The notes: generated by a model not told the origin, from the letters alone. DNA of 64,000 nucleotides from Planococcus antarcticus DSM 14505 (GCF_001687565.2 NZ_CP016534.2:1120501-1184500); one strand, 5' to 3'. Positions 43,536-53,897 are shown, counted from the first letter of the stretch. Numbers and translations are program-made.

Positions 43536-43679
43536 CGAGCGCTTGCGCTTTTCGTTGTCCAGACTCCAGCGCCCAGCTCTTTGGGTCATAAGCCACTCAG
43601 GCTGTGCGGCAAAAACACGCCGCTTTGCCAGTGCGTCTTATGCCCGTCAGAGCTACATGGGCGCTTGCGCTTTTCGTTG
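43536..43679 (-). repeat. structured dispersed repeat, family A, inverted copy
   Basis: Opposite orientation to the 2334-2560 copies. GCGCCCA pairs with TGGGCGC, GCTCT with AGAGC, GGG-T-CATAAG with CTTATG-CCC, and GCGGC with GCCGC. It is flanked by GCGCTTGCGCTTTTCGTTG on both sides. The outer arms read GCGCCCA/TGGGCGC here but GTGCCCA/TGGGCAC at 2340-2450, a compensatory change that keeps pairing. Confidence 0.85.
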
Positions 43680-44456
43680 TTATCTTCCTTTAAACACGGG
43701 TTTGCGCTTTTCGCCAAAAGCGGCAAGTGCTTCTAGGCGGTCTTCTGTTGGAATGGTGATTTCGTAGGCTTTGCGCTCGATTTGGAGACCCGTCTGTAAA
43801 TCAGTGTTCATGCCATTCTTAACGGCAAATTTTGCTTGTTGAAGAGCGATTGGCCCATTGGTAAGAATCGCATCGGCAAAAGCGCCGGTTACTTCTGCAA
43901 GCTGTTCACGCTCTGCAATACGTGTTACTAGGCCGTACTCCAGCGCTTCAACTGATTTCAGGCGGCGGGCAGTCAAAATCAATTCTAATGCTTTGGACTC
44001 ACCGATCAAGCGCGGCAAACGCTGTGTGCCGCCAGCACCTGGAATAATGCCTAGGCTGGTTTCAGTCAGCCCAAGCAGGGTGTCATCTGCAACAATTCGG
44101 AAATCACACGCCAGTGCCAGTTCCATGCCGCCGCCGAATGCAAAGCCGTTCATCATGGCAATGGTCGGCTGCGGCAAACTTTCAATCGTGGAGAATATTT
44201 CACCGATCTTGAAGATGTTGCGTTTGACGTGCTGTTCCGTCAGATTTTTACGTTCTTTCAAATCTGCACCGACACTGAATGCCTTTTCGCCAGCACCTGT
44301 AAATATCACGACGCGAATGTCCGGGTTAATGCGAATCGCTTCCACGACCTGCCCTAATTCGAAGAGCATATCATAATTGAAAGCATTCATTGCTTCTGGC
44401 CGATTTAATGTAATAAAAGCTAAATTGTTTCGCTGTTCATAATGAATTGTGTCCAT
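43680..44456 (-). CDS. enoyl-CoA hydratase
   Basis: A 258-residue crotonase: oxyanion-hole segments AFSVGADLKERK and MNGFAFGGGMELALACDFR, and both catalytic glutamates (GGGMELA and ETSLGIIPGAGGTQRLPR). By family it hydrates 2-enoyl-CoA or methylglutaconyl-CoA; the YngF subgroup is the closest I recall. ATG 44456 lies 6 bases after AAGGGGG; ATG 44462 touches that site. A family A repeat abuts its stop. It is divergent from the UbiB-like gene. Confidence 0.9.
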   Translation of the reverse strand: MDTIHYEQRNNLAFITLNRPEAMNAFNYDMLFELGQVVEAIRINPDIRVVIFTGAGEKAFSVGADLKERKNLTEQHVKRNIFKIGEIFSTIESLPQPTIAMMNGFAFGGGMELALACDFRIVADDTLLGLTETSLGIIPGAGGTQRLPRLIGESKALELILTARRLKSVEALEYGLVTRIAEREQLAEVTGAFADAILTNGPIALQQAKFAVKNGMNTDLQTGLQIERKAYEITIPTEDRLEALAAFGEKRKPVFKGR

Positions 44457-44557
44457 TTCCATCCCCCTTGTATTGTTCCATTCATTAAAAACATATCACT
44501 TTTTGGACTATTTCGCTATCAGACTCTATAATGAAATTCATGGGAGGGACTGCATTT

Positions 44558-46174
44558 ATGAATCAAATCACGTTTATCCGTATCTTTCGGATTGTCTGGC
44601 TGGCAGTCAAAATCTTTTTGCAAGTGACTTTCTTCCAAAAACGAAATCGTGGGAATTGGAACCCGCTCGTTGAAAAAAGATGGAACGAAATGATAACGAA
44701 ACAAGCCAAAGAATATAAGAATCTGGCGTTGAAGCTAGGTGGACTCATGATCAAACTGGGCCAATTTCTGTCAACACGAGCGGATATTATGCCTCCGTCA
44801 TTTCTTGAAGAATTGGAAGGATTAACTGACCGCGTGCCGTCAGTTCCAAGAAAGAGTATTGTCTCAGTGCTGGAGCAGGAATGGAATACACCGCATAACA
44901 ATTACCTGGATCAGTTATCGGATTCGGCAGTCGCTTCAGCCTCTATTGGCGAAGTATATAAAGGTGTGTTGAAAAACGGTTTGGAAGTAGCCGTGAAAGT
45001 ACAGCGACCGGGAACGGACCGCATTTTGCGTGCGGATTTTAAAGCCATCCGCATCGTCATTTGGATGGCTGAAAAATTCACCCCGTATGCTAAACAAATT
45101 GATTTTAAATTATTGTACAAGGAAATGACAGAGACGATTGGCGACGAATTGAATTTCCTGAAAGAGCTTCAGAACGGGCGTGCTTTTGCCGATCGCTTTG
45201 ATGCGATGGAGGGTGTCCGCATTCCGCTGTATTTCGATGAATTCACAACGCGACGTGTTTTGGTCATGGAATGGATCGAAGGAGCGCGCATCACAGATTT
45301 GGCATTCATTGAAAAAAATGAATTGAATCGCCATGAAATTTCAGAACGGCTGTTTATTTTGTTTCTGGAGCAGGTTTTATATGGAGGGCAGTTTCATGCA
45401 GATCCCCACGGCGGCAACGTCCTGCTAGAACCGGATGGTGGCATTGTGCTGATCGACTTCGGAATGATCGGCAATATTACACAAAAGGATTCTCAGGCAG
45501 TCTTACGGGCAGCAGAAGGAATCATTTTCAAAAATTATGATCAAGTATTGGATTCGCTCGAAGACTTGCGGTTTTTATTGCCACAGGCTGATCGTGCCGT
45601 TTTAGGAGATGCCATTTCAAGGCTCGTAGCAGCCTATGAGTCGAACGAATTGTCACAGATGGACAGTTTTGTCGTTGAACGCCTGTTGAACGATATGCAG
45701 GAAATCGTCCGGACACAACCAGTCCAATTACCTGCGGAATTCGCCTTTTTTGGACGTGCTGCTTCCATTTTTGTAGGTGTCCTGCATGTGCTGGATCCAA
45801 AAGTGGATTTGCTTGCGCTTGCCCGCCCGCGAATACTAGAATGGGCTTCTACGCAGAAAGAAGGCAAAGGGATCTTCGGCAAAGAAGATATCCTGCGCTG
45901 GGCGTTAAACGCTACAGGGCCATTGCGTGTATTCCCTCAGAAAGTGATCAATTATTTGGAAGAACCGGAACGCTTACGCCGCTATTTCGAAAACCGAGAT
46001 GGCCGAGAGCGTGAATACCGGCGTGATTTGCAGTCTCGTATGTTTGCAGGAATTTTCACCATCATTTCATTTACCGGAATTTCAGTATCGGTGTGGTTCT
46101 GGAACGAACCGTACATGTGGGTCTCTTCGGTATTTTTCGTCGGATCCCTATGGGCATACCGGTCAATTAAATAA
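44558..46174 (+). CDS. ABC1/UbiB-family atypical kinase
   Basis: A 538-residue protein with the conserved KLGQFLSTRADIMPPSFLEEL (KxGQ) motif, ASIGEVYKGVL (the Ala-rich loop), VAVKVQRPG with the ATP-site Lys, and HADPHGGNVLL plus DFGMIG for metal binding. Two C-terminal membrane helices end the protein. In other bacteria UbiB supports ubiquinone synthesis; a menaquinone-using Bacillota must use it for something else, so the role here is open. ATG 44558 follows GGGAGGG; nine upstream codons are dropped. Confidence 0.9.
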   Translation: MNQITFIRIFRIVWLAVKIFLQVTFFQKRNRGNWNPLVEKRWNEMITKQAKEYKNLALKLGGLMIKLGQFLSTRADIMPPSFLEELEGLTDRVPSVPRKSIVSVLEQEWNTPHNNYLDQLSDSAVASASIGEVYKGVLKNGLEVAVKVQRPGTDRILRADFKAIRIVIWMAEKFTPYAKQIDFKLLYKEMTETIGDELNFLKELQNGRAFADRFDAMEGVRIPLYFDEFTTRRVLVMEWIEGARITDLAFIEKNELNRHEISERLFILFLEQVLYGGQFHADPHGGNVLLEPDGGIVLIDFGMIGNITQKDSQAVLRAAEGIIFKNYDQVLDSLEDLRFLLPQADRAVLGDAISRLVAAYESNELSQMDSFVVERLLNDMQEIVRTQPVQLPAEFAFFGRAASIFVGVLHVLDPKVDLLALARPRILEWASTQKEGKGIFGKEDILRWALNATGPLRVFPQKVINYLEEPERLRRYFENRDGREREYRRDLQSRMFAGIFTIISFTGISVSVWFWNEPYMWVSSVFFVGSLWAYRSIK

Positions 46175-46220
46175 GGTAAGCGTAAACGCACATGCTGCTC
46201 CAGAGTCTGGACAGTCTGAA

Positions 46221-46272
46221 AAAAGAGTTGCCATTCAAAGTTATATTACTTTGAGTGGCAACTCTTTTTATA
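46221..46272 (+). terminator. intrinsic terminator after the UbiB-like gene
   Basis: AAAAGAGTTGCCA-TT-CAAAGT / ACTTTG-AG-TGGCAACTCTTTTT. Beyond it, 46273-46519 shows nothing recognisable. Confidence 0.88.
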
Positions 46273-46519
46273 ATATGTAAGTTCAACTATTAAATGAGTT
46301 AAACTTCAGAATCAGCATTTCAGACGCCGCTTTCGGTAGAGCAAAGATCACTCTCCTAAGCAGGCTCGTCGCCAAGAACTAATGAGCCAAGACATAAAGT
46401 GCTTGCAGACAGAAACGATAGAAAAAAAGTAATATATACAGTCTGTCCATATGAAAATGCTACGCCGCAATAGAAATGGAACCTTTGTAGAGCAGTTTCG
46501 CTATGCTAGATGACTGAAT

Positions 46520-47074
46520 TTACTCGAGTGGCTGCTGTTTGCGTGGTGGAAACGTTCGTTTTGTCACATAGGCCATAGGATGATTATGGACACGCTGCGC
46601 TTTTTTGAAATAACGGCGGAGGGAACCGGCAAAAGAGTGCTGATTTCGCAATGCGATGGGCGACACATCCAAATAAACCGTTTCACTATTGCTTAAATAT
46701 ATGATGCTGCCTTTGCCGCTGGTGTCGCTTTCGATCAAATCAATGGCATCATAATTGAACCAAACGCATTCTTTGTTTTTTGGAGAGTGTGTCGGGAAGA
46801 AGATAAGTGGATTGCCGTAGTACTCGCCTATGATAATGGGGGGCTTATGTTTTACGCCGATTGCTTTTTGGGCATAGAGTGTGACACTTTCAAGTGAAGC
46901 ACGATAGAAACGGCAAGAAGTCGTAACTGTTTTGTAAACTGCTTCTTCAACTACTAATTCACTGCGGTCTTCAATCACGCGCATCCAGGTGCGATGACCT
47001 TCCGTATAGGGTAAAAGGGCGTACGTATTTGTGCAAATTGTATACGAGTGCGGTCTCTGATTCTTTTTGCTCAT
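46520..47074 (-). CDS. comK: ComK, competence transcription factor
   Basis: A 184-residue ComK-family DNA-binding activator. The region PPIIIGEYYGNPLIFFPTHSP ... KECVWFNYDAI and SETVYLDVSPIALRNQ match ComK closely. In B. subtilis ComK switches on DNA uptake and recombination genes and its own gene. The start has GGGGG upstream. A promoter (TTGCGA N16 TATAAT) and two K-box-like sequences lie in the 47110-47164 region. Whether this organism becomes competent cannot be told from here. Confidence 0.88.
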   Translation of the reverse strand: MSKKNQRPHSYTICTNTYALLPYTEGHRTWMRVIEDRSELVVEEAVYKTVTTSCRFYRASLESVTLYAQKAIGVKHKPPIIIGEYYGNPLIFFPTHSPKNKECVWFNYDAIDLIESDTSGKGSIIYLSNSETVYLDVSPIALRNQHSFAGSLRRYFKKAQRVHNHPMAYVTKRTFPPRKQQPLE

Positions 47075-47109
47075 GAAGATTAACCCCCTAAATTTACTTT
47101 ACATACCTT

Positions 47110-47137
47110 ATTATAATAAAAAATGGAAATTTCGCAA
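47110..47137 (-). promoter_or_regulatory. comK promoter
   Basis: On the minus strand -35 TTGCGA, 16-base spacer, -10 TATAAT, about 40 bases before the comK start. Confidence 0.55.
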
Positions 47138-47164
47138 TGCACATTAGACTGAAAATAAATTTTT
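47120..47164. promoter_or_regulatory. candidate ComK boxes between comK and the IDEAL-domain gene
   Basis: AAAA-TGGAA-ATTT at 47120-47132 (one mismatch) and AAAA-TAAAT-TTTT at 47152-47164 (perfect AAAA N5 TTTT). Their starts are 32 bases apart, about three helical turns. ComK binds pairs of such boxes. In AT-rich DNA single boxes occur by chance, so the pair and its position matter. Confidence 0.45.
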
Positions 47165-47194
47165 TTCTATTTCATCGGAATTTTCAAATAAATA

Positions 47195-47224
47195 TTGATT
47201 TTTACTCATCCTCTAATGTATACT
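47195..47224 (+). promoter_or_regulatory. promoter of the IDEAL-domain gene
   Basis: -35 TTGATT (47195-47200), 18-base spacer, -10 TATACT (47219-47224). Confidence 0.5.
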
Positions 47225-47251
47225 AATGAAAAGCATTCGGGGTGAAGAAGA

Positions 47252-47494
47252 ATGGAAAACTATTATTCTTATGCTGATTTCATGAAAGCGATGGCTCAAA
47301 CAAAAAAAATCACGGAAGCGGAAAAACTACTGAACGATATTTACTTGGATCTGTTCTTAAAGCATGTACACCGTTCCCAACAAGAATCGCAGTTGCTGAC
47401 TCTTATCGACGAAGCCCTGGATAATCATGACCAAAAAAAGTTCATTATATATGCTACCCAACTACAATCTTTAAACCATGAAGAATCTGAATAA
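47252..47494 (+). CDS. IDEAL-domain small protein
   Basis: An 80-residue helical protein whose C-terminal part, LTLIDEALDNHDQKKFIIYATQLQ, matches the IDEAL domain pattern found in small Bacillales proteins. The function of the domain is not established; it may mediate protein contacts. GGGGTGA lies before ATG 47252. It is divergent from comK and shares its intergenic region, so ComK could affect it. Confidence 0.7.
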   Translation: MENYYSYADFMKAMAQTKKITEAEKLLNDIYLDLFLKHVHRSQQESQLLTLIDEALDNHDQKKFIIYATQLQSLNHEESE

Positions 47495-47518
47495 ATAGCT
47501 ACTTGAAAAGAACAGAAC

Positions 47519-47557
47519 AAAAAAGGAAGTCGGATTTAATCCGACTTCCTTTTTTGT
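47519..47557 (+). terminator. intrinsic terminator after the IDEAL-domain gene
   Basis: AAAAGGAAGTCGGAT / ATCCGACTTCCTTTT with a 3-base loop, then T run. Confidence 0.9.
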
Positions 47558-47659
47558 TGGCATATGATAAGTAGCTGCAAACTTTCTAGTCAAGTTGAAA
47601 CACCACTTTCGCCATTTAAAAGCATGATTTTTCTCTTTTTTAAGATGATCTTCACACAA

Positions 47660-47673
47660 AAAACATACGTTCG
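47660..47673. promoter_or_regulatory. candidate LexA (DinR) box before uvrBA
   Basis: AAAACATACGTTCG matches 11 of 14 positions of the Bacillus SOS box CGAACATATGTTCG and includes a perfect GTTCG half. It lies 32-45 bases upstream of a likely -10 (TAAAAT, 47705-47710). uvrBA is SOS-controlled in B. subtilis. Confidence 0.6.
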
Positions 47674-47743
47674 CTTTTTGTTAGTGGTTTTTTAGGGCAT
47701 ATGTTAAAATAGAAGTATCGGAAGAACGGGAGGACGTCTTATT

Positions 47744-49726
47744 ATGAAACAAGAATTCAATCTTCAAGCCCCTTATGAACCAGCGGGTGATCAGCCACAG
47801 GCCATTACCGAAATTACAAAGGGTATCATCAACGGCAAGCGCTGTCAAACATTGCTGGGAGCTACAGGTACAGGGAAAACCTATACCATGTCGAACGTCA
47901 TCCAGCAAGTTAAAAAGCCGACTCTCGTCATGGCACATAATAAAACATTAGCAGGCCAGCTCTACAGCGAATTCAAGGAATTTTTTCCTGATAACGCGGT
48001 TGAGTATTTTGTCAGTTATTACGATTATTATCAGCCGGAAGCTTATGTGCCTCAATCAGATACATTCATTGAAAAAGATGCCAGCATCAACGACGAAATT
48101 GATAAACTTCGGCACTCTGCCACCAGTTCGTTATTTGAACGGGAGGACGTTATCGTTATTGCATCGGTATCCTGCATCTACGGACTTGGTTCACCCAAGG
48201 AATACCGCGAACTTGTCGTTTCTCTTCGTAAAGGAATGGAGATTGAACGCAATCAGTTGCTGCGGAAATTGGTCGATGTTCAATACGAACGCAATGATAT
48301 CAACTTTATCCGTGGAACATTTCGCGTACGCGGAGACGTTGTTGAGATTTTCCCAGCGTCGCGCGACGAAAGATGTTTGCGCGTCGAATTTTTTGGCGAC
48401 GAAATTGATCGGATCCGTGAAGTCGATGCACTAACCGGTGAAATTATCGGTGAGCGCGATCATGTCGCCATTTTCCCTGCGTCTCACTTTGTTACGCGTG
48501 AAGATAAGATGGTCAAAGCAATTGAAAACATCGAAGCAGAATTGGAAGAACGTCTAAAGGAAATGCGTGCAGAAGATAAATTGCTGGAAGCGCAACGCCT
48601 TGAACAGCGGACGCGCTATGATTTGGAAATGATGCGGGAAATGGGCTTTTGCTCTGGTATCGAGAACTATTCACGGCATTTGACGCTTCGGCCGGCAGGT
48701 GCCCAGCCTTATACGTTAATTGACTACTTCCCTGAAGATTTTTTACTAGTAGTGGATGAAAGTCACGTAACTTTGCCGCAAGTCCGTGGCATGTTCAACG
48801 GCGACCAAGCACGTAAAAAAGTGCTGGTCGATCATGGTTTCCGTCTGCCATCAGCAATGGATAACCGCCCGTTGACTTTTGATGAGTTTGAAAAGCATAT
48901 CAGCCAAGCGGTCTTCGTCTCAGCAACTCCCGGCCCCTACGAACTGGAGCACACGCCGGAAATGGTTGAACAGATTATCCGTCCGACTGGCTTGCTGGAC
49001 CCGACCATTGAAATCCGTCCAATCGAAGGCCAGATTGATGATTTGATGGATCAAATCCGGCAGCGTGCTGAAAATAATGAGCGTGTACTAGTGACGACAC
49101 TAACTAAAAAAATGTCGGAAGATCTCACTGCTTATTTGAAAGATGCGGGTATCAAAGTCAATTATCTTCATTCGGAGATTAAGACACTGGAGCGGATTGA
49201 AATTATCCGAGAGCTGCGGATGGGTGTTTACGATGTGCTGGTTGGTATCAATTTGCTGCGTGAAGGACTGGATATCCCCGAAGTTTCACTAGTGACTATT
49301 TTGGATGCTGACAAAGAAGGGTTTTTGCGTTCAGAACGTGCACTTATTCAAACGATGGGACGAGCAGCGAGAAACTCAAACGGCCATGTTATCATGTATG
49401 CTGACAGAGTGACAGATTCGATGCAAAAAGCGATGGATGAAACGACACGTCGCCGCACGATTCAGGGCGATTACAACGAAAAACATGGTATTACGCCAAT
49501 AACGATACAGAAGAAAATCCGCGACGTGATCCGTGCGACCAACGCAGCGGAAGAGTCAGAGGAATATATCTCAAAAGCGGTATCAGGCAAGAAACTCAAA
49601 AAAGAAGAGCGCGTGAAACTGATAAGCTTGTTGGAAACAGAAATGAAAGAAGCAGCTAAAGCACTCGATTTCGAACGAGCTGCAGAGTTGCGTGATACGG
49701 TGCTTGAATTGAAAGCGGAAGGATGA
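47744..49726 (+). CDS. uvrB: excinuclease ABC subunit B
   Basis: A 660-residue DNA-damage-verifying helicase of nucleotide excision repair: Walker [10 protein letters not shown] (about 40-48), the beta-hairpin region [25 protein letters not shown] helicase box, SATPG, and a C-terminal UVR domain for UvrC/UvrA contact. GGGAGG precedes the ATG. It is six bases from uvrA in one operon. Confidence 0.97.
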   Translation: MKQEFNLQAPYEPAGDQPQAITEITKGIINGKRCQTLLGATGTGKTYTMSNVIQQVKKPTLVMAHNKTLAGQLYSEFKEFFPDNAVEYFVSYYDYYQPEAYVPQSDTFIEKDASINDEIDKLRHSATSSLFEREDVIVIASVSCIYGLGSPKEYRELVVSLRKGMEIERNQLLRKLVDVQYERNDINFIRGTFRVRGDVVEIFPASRDERCLRVEFFGDEIDRIREVDALTGEIIGERDHVAIFPASHFVTREDKMVKAIENIEAELEERLKEMRAEDKLLEAQRLEQRTRYDLEMMREMGFCSGIENYSRHLTLRPAGAQPYTLIDYFPEDFLLVVDESHVTLPQVRGMFNGDQARKKVLVDHGFRLPSAMDNRPLTFDEFEKHISQAVFVSATPGPYELEHTPEMVEQIIRPTGLLDPTIEIRPIEGQIDDLMDQIRQRAENNERVLVTTLTKKMSEDLTAYLKDAGIKVNYLHSEIKTLERIEIIRELRMGVYDVLVGINLLREGLDIPEVSLVTILDADKEGFLRSERALIQTMGRAARNSNGHVIMYADRVTDSMQKAMDETTRRRTIQGDYNEKHGITPITIQKKIRDVIRATNAAEESEEYISKAVSGKKLKKEERVKLISLLETEMKEAAKALDFERAAELRDTVLELKAEG

Positions 49727-49732
49727 TAAAAA

Positions 49733-52615
49733 GTGAAGAAGCAGGAAATTCGCATACAGGGCGCACGGGCGCATAATTTAAAAAATATTGATGTTGTCAT
49801 TCCGCGTGATAAGCTTGTTGTAATGACTGGACTGTCAGGATCCGGTAAATCTTCTCTTGCATTTGATACGATTTATGCAGAAGGGCAGCGGCGGTATGTA
49901 GAATCATTGTCCGCTTACGCGCGCCAATTTTTAGGGCAAATGGACAAGCCGGATGTCGATTTGATTGAAGGTCTGTCACCAGCCATTTCGATTGACCAGA
50001 AGACCACCAGTAAAAATCCACGATCCACAGTAGCGACAGTAACGGAAATCTATGACTATATGCGTTTGATGTTTGCTCGGATCGGCAAGCCGATCTGTCC
50101 GAATCATGGGATTGAAATTTCATCTCAGACAATCGAACAGATGGTTGACCGGATTGTAGAATACCCGGAACGCACCAAGATGCAGATTTTGGCTCCTATT
50201 GTCTCCGGTCGTAAAGGAACGCATGTCAAGCTACTTGAAGATATCAGAAAGCAAGGCTATGTGCGTGTCCGTGTCAACGGAGAACTGATCGATTTAGACG
50301 ATGACATCGCACTAGATAAAAACAAAAAACACAATATTGAAGTGGTCATTGACCGTATTATCATTAAAGAAGGCATCGCGCCGCGCTTGAGCGATTCTTT
50401 GGAATCGGCTCTTAGGTTAGCGAATGGGCGGGTATTAGTGGATGTTATGGAACAGGAGGAGTTACTGTTCAGTGAACATCATGCGTGTCCAATCTGTGGG
50501 TTTTCTATCGGAGAATTGGAGCCGAGGATGTTTTCGTTCAACTCGCCTTTCGGGGCTTGTCCGGAATGTGACGGATTGGGCATGAAGCTGGAAGTTGATC
50601 CTGAACTGGTGATTCCGGATTGGAACGTTTCGCTCAATAAGGGAGCAATCGTCCCTTGGCAGCCAACCAGTTCGCAATATTATCCTCAATTGTTAAAAGC
50701 GATTTGCAATCATTATAAAATCGATATGGATATACCTGTCAGTGATCTGCCGGAAGAACACATCAACGTCATCCTGCGTGGTTCCGGAAATGATAAAATT
50801 CGTTTCCGTTATGAAAATGACTATGGCCAGATTCGGGATAATCACATCCATTTTGAAGGCGTGCTTTCCAACGTAGACCGTCGCTACCGTGAGACTTCAT
50901 CTGATTATATTCGAGAACAGATGGAAAAATACATGGGGCAACAGCCATGTCCGGCTTGTGAAGGTTATCGCTTAAAGCCGGAATCGTTGTCAGTTAAAGT
51001 AAATGACTTGCATATCGGCACAGTTGCTGAATTCTCAATTGTTGAAGCGCATCAGTTTTTCGATCAACTCAAACTATCAGAAAAAGATATGCAGATTGCA
51101 AAGTTGATTCTACGGGAAATTCAAGAACGCATCGGCTTCTTGATAAATGTCGGGCTTGATTACCTGACTTTGAACCGTGCATCTGGAACCTTGTCAGGAG
51201 GAGAAGCTCAGCGTATTCGTTTAGCAACTCAAATCGGTTCAAGATTGACGGGTGTATTGTATATTCTTGACGAACCGTCAATCGGACTGCACCAACGTGA
51301 CAATGATCGATTGATTGAGACCCTAAAAAGCATGCGGGACATTGGCAATACATTGATTGTCGTCGAGCATGACGAAGACACGATGCTTGCAGCGGATTAT
51401 CTGATCGATGTCGGACCGGGGGCAGGCGTTCATGGAGGGGAAATTATAGCTGCGGGGACACCCGACAAGGTAATGAAAAACAAAAAGTCATTGACTGGTC
51501 AATATTTGAGCGGCAAGAAGTTTATACCGTTGCCTGCAGAGCGGAGAGTTCCAAGCGACCGGAAGATTTCCATCCGTGGAGCCAACCAAAACAATCTGAA
51601 AAAAGTGGATGTTGATATACCACTTGGCCTATTTACAGCCGTAACAGGCGTTTCAGGCTCAGGAAAAAGCACACTTATCAATGAGATTCTATACAAGACG
51701 CTGGCACATCGATTGAATCGTGCCAAAACGAAACCGGGTCATTTTGACTCAATAGAAGGCACAGAAGAACTGGAAAAAGTCATCGAGATCGATCAATCAC
51801 CGATTGGCCGGACGCCACGATCGAATCCGGCAACTTATACAGGCGTTTTTGACGATGTTCGGGATGTTTACGCTACAACGAACGAAGCAAAAGTCCGCGG
51901 CTATAAAAAAGGTCGTTTTAGTTTCAATGTCAAGGGCGGTCGCTGTGAAGCTTGCCGTGGAGATGGTATTATAAAAATAGAAATGCATTTCCTTCCGGAT
52001 GTCTACGTACCTTGCGAAATTTGCCACGGCAAACGATATAACCGGGAAACCTTGGAAGTGAAATATAAAAACAAAAGCATTGCTGATGTTCTGGCTATGA
52101 CAGTAGAAGACGCCTATTCATTTTTTGAGAATATTCCAAAGATCAATCGTAAACTAAAGACCATTGTAGATGTCGGGTTAGGATATGTTACCATGGGACA
52201 ACCTGCAACAACTTTATCCGGAGGTGAGGCACAGCGCGTCAAGCTGGCATCAGAGCTTCATAAACGTTCAAACGGCAAGTCCTTTTATATTCTGGATGAA
52301 CCGACCACAGGCCTTCATGCGGATGATATTTCTCGACTGCTGCTAGTCTTGCAGCGTCTTGTAGAAAATGGCGACACAGTATTGACAATTGAACACAATC
52401 TGGATGTTATCAAGACGGCTGACCACATCATCGATTTAGGCCCTGAAGGCGGAGACAAAGGCGGAACAATTTTAGCAACAGGCACGCCGGAAGAAATTGC
52501 TGCTGCTGAAAATTCCTATACCGGAAAGTACTTAAAGCCGATTCTTGAACGGGACCGAGCGCGTATGGATGCTTTGGTTAAAGGAGCGGGACGGAGGAAA
52601 AAAGCGGTGAAATGA
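49733..52615 (+). CDS. uvrA: excinuclease ABC subunit A
   Basis: A 960-residue damage-recognition ATPase with two ABC modules: Walker [10 protein letters not shown] near residue 31 and GVSGSGKST near 640, signatures LSGGEAQR twice, and zinc-finger cysteine pairs (CPIC/CPEC and CEAC/CEIC). The GTG start follows AAGGATGAT. It works with UvrB in nucleotide excision repair. Confidence 0.97.
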   Translation: MKKQEIRIQGARAHNLKNIDVVIPRDKLVVMTGLSGSGKSSLAFDTIYAEGQRRYVESLSAYARQFLGQMDKPDVDLIEGLSPAISIDQKTTSKNPRSTVATVTEIYDYMRLMFARIGKPICPNHGIEISSQTIEQMVDRIVEYPERTKMQILAPIVSGRKGTHVKLLEDIRKQGYVRVRVNGELIDLDDDIALDKNKKHNIEVVIDRIIIKEGIAPRLSDSLESALRLANGRVLVDVMEQEELLFSEHHACPICGFSIGELEPRMFSFNSPFGACPECDGLGMKLEVDPELVIPDWNVSLNKGAIVPWQPTSSQYYPQLLKAICNHYKIDMDIPVSDLPEEHINVILRGSGNDKIRFRYENDYGQIRDNHIHFEGVLSNVDRRYRETSSDYIREQMEKYMGQQPCPACEGYRLKPESLSVKVNDLHIGTVAEFSIVEAHQFFDQLKLSEKDMQIAKLILREIQERIGFLINVGLDYLTLNRASGTLSGGEAQRIRLATQIGSRLTGVLYILDEPSIGLHQRDNDRLIETLKSMRDIGNTLIVVEHDEDTMLAADYLIDVGPGAGVHGGEIIAAGTPDKVMKNKKSLTGQYLSGKKFIPLPAERRVPSDRKISIRGANQNNLKKVDVDIPLGLFTAVTGVSGSGKSTLINEILYKTLAHRLNRAKTKPGHFDSIEGTEELEKVIEIDQSPIGRTPRSNPATYTGVFDDVRDVYATTNEAKVRGYKKGRFSFNVKGGRCEACRGDGIIKIEMHFLPDVYVPCEICHGKRYNRETLEVKYKNKSIADVLAMTVEDAYSFFENIPKINRKLKTIVDVGLGYVTMGQPATTLSGGEAQRVKLASELHKRSNGKSFYILDEPTTGLHADDISRLLLVLQRLVENGDTVLTIEHNLDVIKTADHIIDLGPEGGDKGGTILATGTPEEIAAAENSYTGKYLKPILERDRARMDALVKGAGRRKKAVK

Positions 52616-52715
52616 AACTTTTCCCGCTGGTAAACGTATCAATTAGAAGAACAGATCTGTTTGTTCATGTAAGCTCTTGCTTATCGGCATTCAGACAATG
52701 AGGAGGTCACAATAC

Positions 52716-53888
52716 ATGCAAAGCGAAAAAGAACGCATTTTAGACATGGTTGAGAACGGTACGATTTCAGCGCGTGAGGCGGTTGAGTTGCTGCGCGCCA
52801 TAGATGGCAACAGTTCTTCTTCGAATGAGCCGAGTTATGGCCGCAACAATCAAAAAGATAAATCAGGCAAACGCGGTTTTTTCAGACCGGAAGATATTGT
52901 CAAGAAAGTATCGAAAGATTTCTCGAAGAACGTTTCAAAAAACGTTTCGAAAAATGTATCGCGTGATTTCAATGATTTTGGGACCCGGATGATGGACTTT
53001 ATGCAGTCTTCTGTTGGCAAGTTGAAAACGATGGAATTCGACTCGCCATTCGGCGAAGCGGTTCAATTCAACCATACCTTTACAGATGAAATGAAAGACT
53101 TGAATACCATTATTGCTGATATTGCTAACGGACAGTTGGAAATTTTCCCTTCACAGGACGGTTTGTTGCGTGCGGAATGCAGCGTGAAGGCGTATCGGTC
53201 GGAATCCCCTGCACAGGCAAAAGAAGATTTTCTTGATAAGTTCGTCTTTATCGCCGATGACCACAAGCTACGGATCATCAGCGATTTCAAGACGACCCAA
53301 GTGAATGTAATTCTCTATGTGCCAGAAGCTTCTTACGAACACATCACAGCTCGTTTATTCAACGGTGGGTTCACGATGAAGCGTATCGATGCTGCGTTGA
53401 TAAAAGTGAAAACTGCAAACGGTAAAATCGATTTGAAGCATGTAGAGTTTGATGATGCAGAACTGGAAACAGCCAATGGCGCCATCCACGTTCAGGAAAC
53501 AAAAGGCAAAGTATTAGAAGCTGAAACTTTGAATGGCCGTATTTATATTGATGGCGACATTCAGACGATCGTTTCCAAGTCTTTGAACGGCAACATTGTA
53601 GCTACTACAAGATGCAAAGAAGCACGTAAGTTGGAAACAAAGACTTTGGCAGGCAATGTGGAAATCTACATTCCTTCACATTTGCCGTTGAAAGGCGAAG
53701 TTTCGTCGAATCTTGGCAAAATGGATGTCTTGCTTTCGGATATCGACAGTACGCATGAGCAAGGACAATTCATGCAAAAATCAATTCGGTTCTCGAAACA
53801 AGGAACTGAACCAGCTGCAGCTCCACTATTGGTCTATGGCGAAACCAAAACAGGTTCTGTCCTGCTTCGCTACCTAACAATCGAATAA
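52716..53888 (+). CDS. yvlB: YvlB-like protein with DUF4097 beta-strand repeats
   Basis: A 390-residue protein. The N-terminal SHOCT-like helical part (RILDMVENGTISAREAVELLRAI) is followed by a basic linker with the tandem unit KNVS (about residues 64-81), then a repetitive parallel-beta region (KVKTANGKIDLKHVEFDDAELETANGAIHV) of the DUF4097/adhesin type. No signal peptide. In B. subtilis yvlB lies in the cell-envelope-stress yvlABCD operon; related proteins include the LiaF/LiaG type. ATG 52716 follows GAGGAGG. Confidence 0.8.
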   Translation: MQSEKERILDMVENGTISAREAVELLRAIDGNSSSSNEPSYGRNNQKDKSGKRGFFRPEDIVKKVSKDFSKNVSKNVSKNVSRDFNDFGTRMMDFMQSSVGKLKTMEFDSPFGEAVQFNHTFTDEMKDLNTIIADIANGQLEIFPSQDGLLRAECSVKAYRSESPAQAKEDFLDKFVFIADDHKLRIISDFKTTQVNVILYVPEASYEHITARLFNGGFTMKRIDAALIKVKTANGKIDLKHVEFDDAELETANGAIHVQETKGKVLEAETLNGRIYIDGDIQTIVSKSLNGNIVATTRCKEARKLETKTLAGNVEIYIPSHLPLKGEVSSNLGKMDVLLSDIDSTHEQGQFMQKSIRFSKQGTEPAAAPLLVYGETKTGSVLLRYLTIE

Positions 53889-53897
53889 AATAATTGT

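Noticed and set aside
46273..46519. Possible repeat or small RNA between the UbiB-like gene and comK
   Set aside because: Only weak resemblance to family B blocks; no inverted ends, promoter or terminator could be supported.
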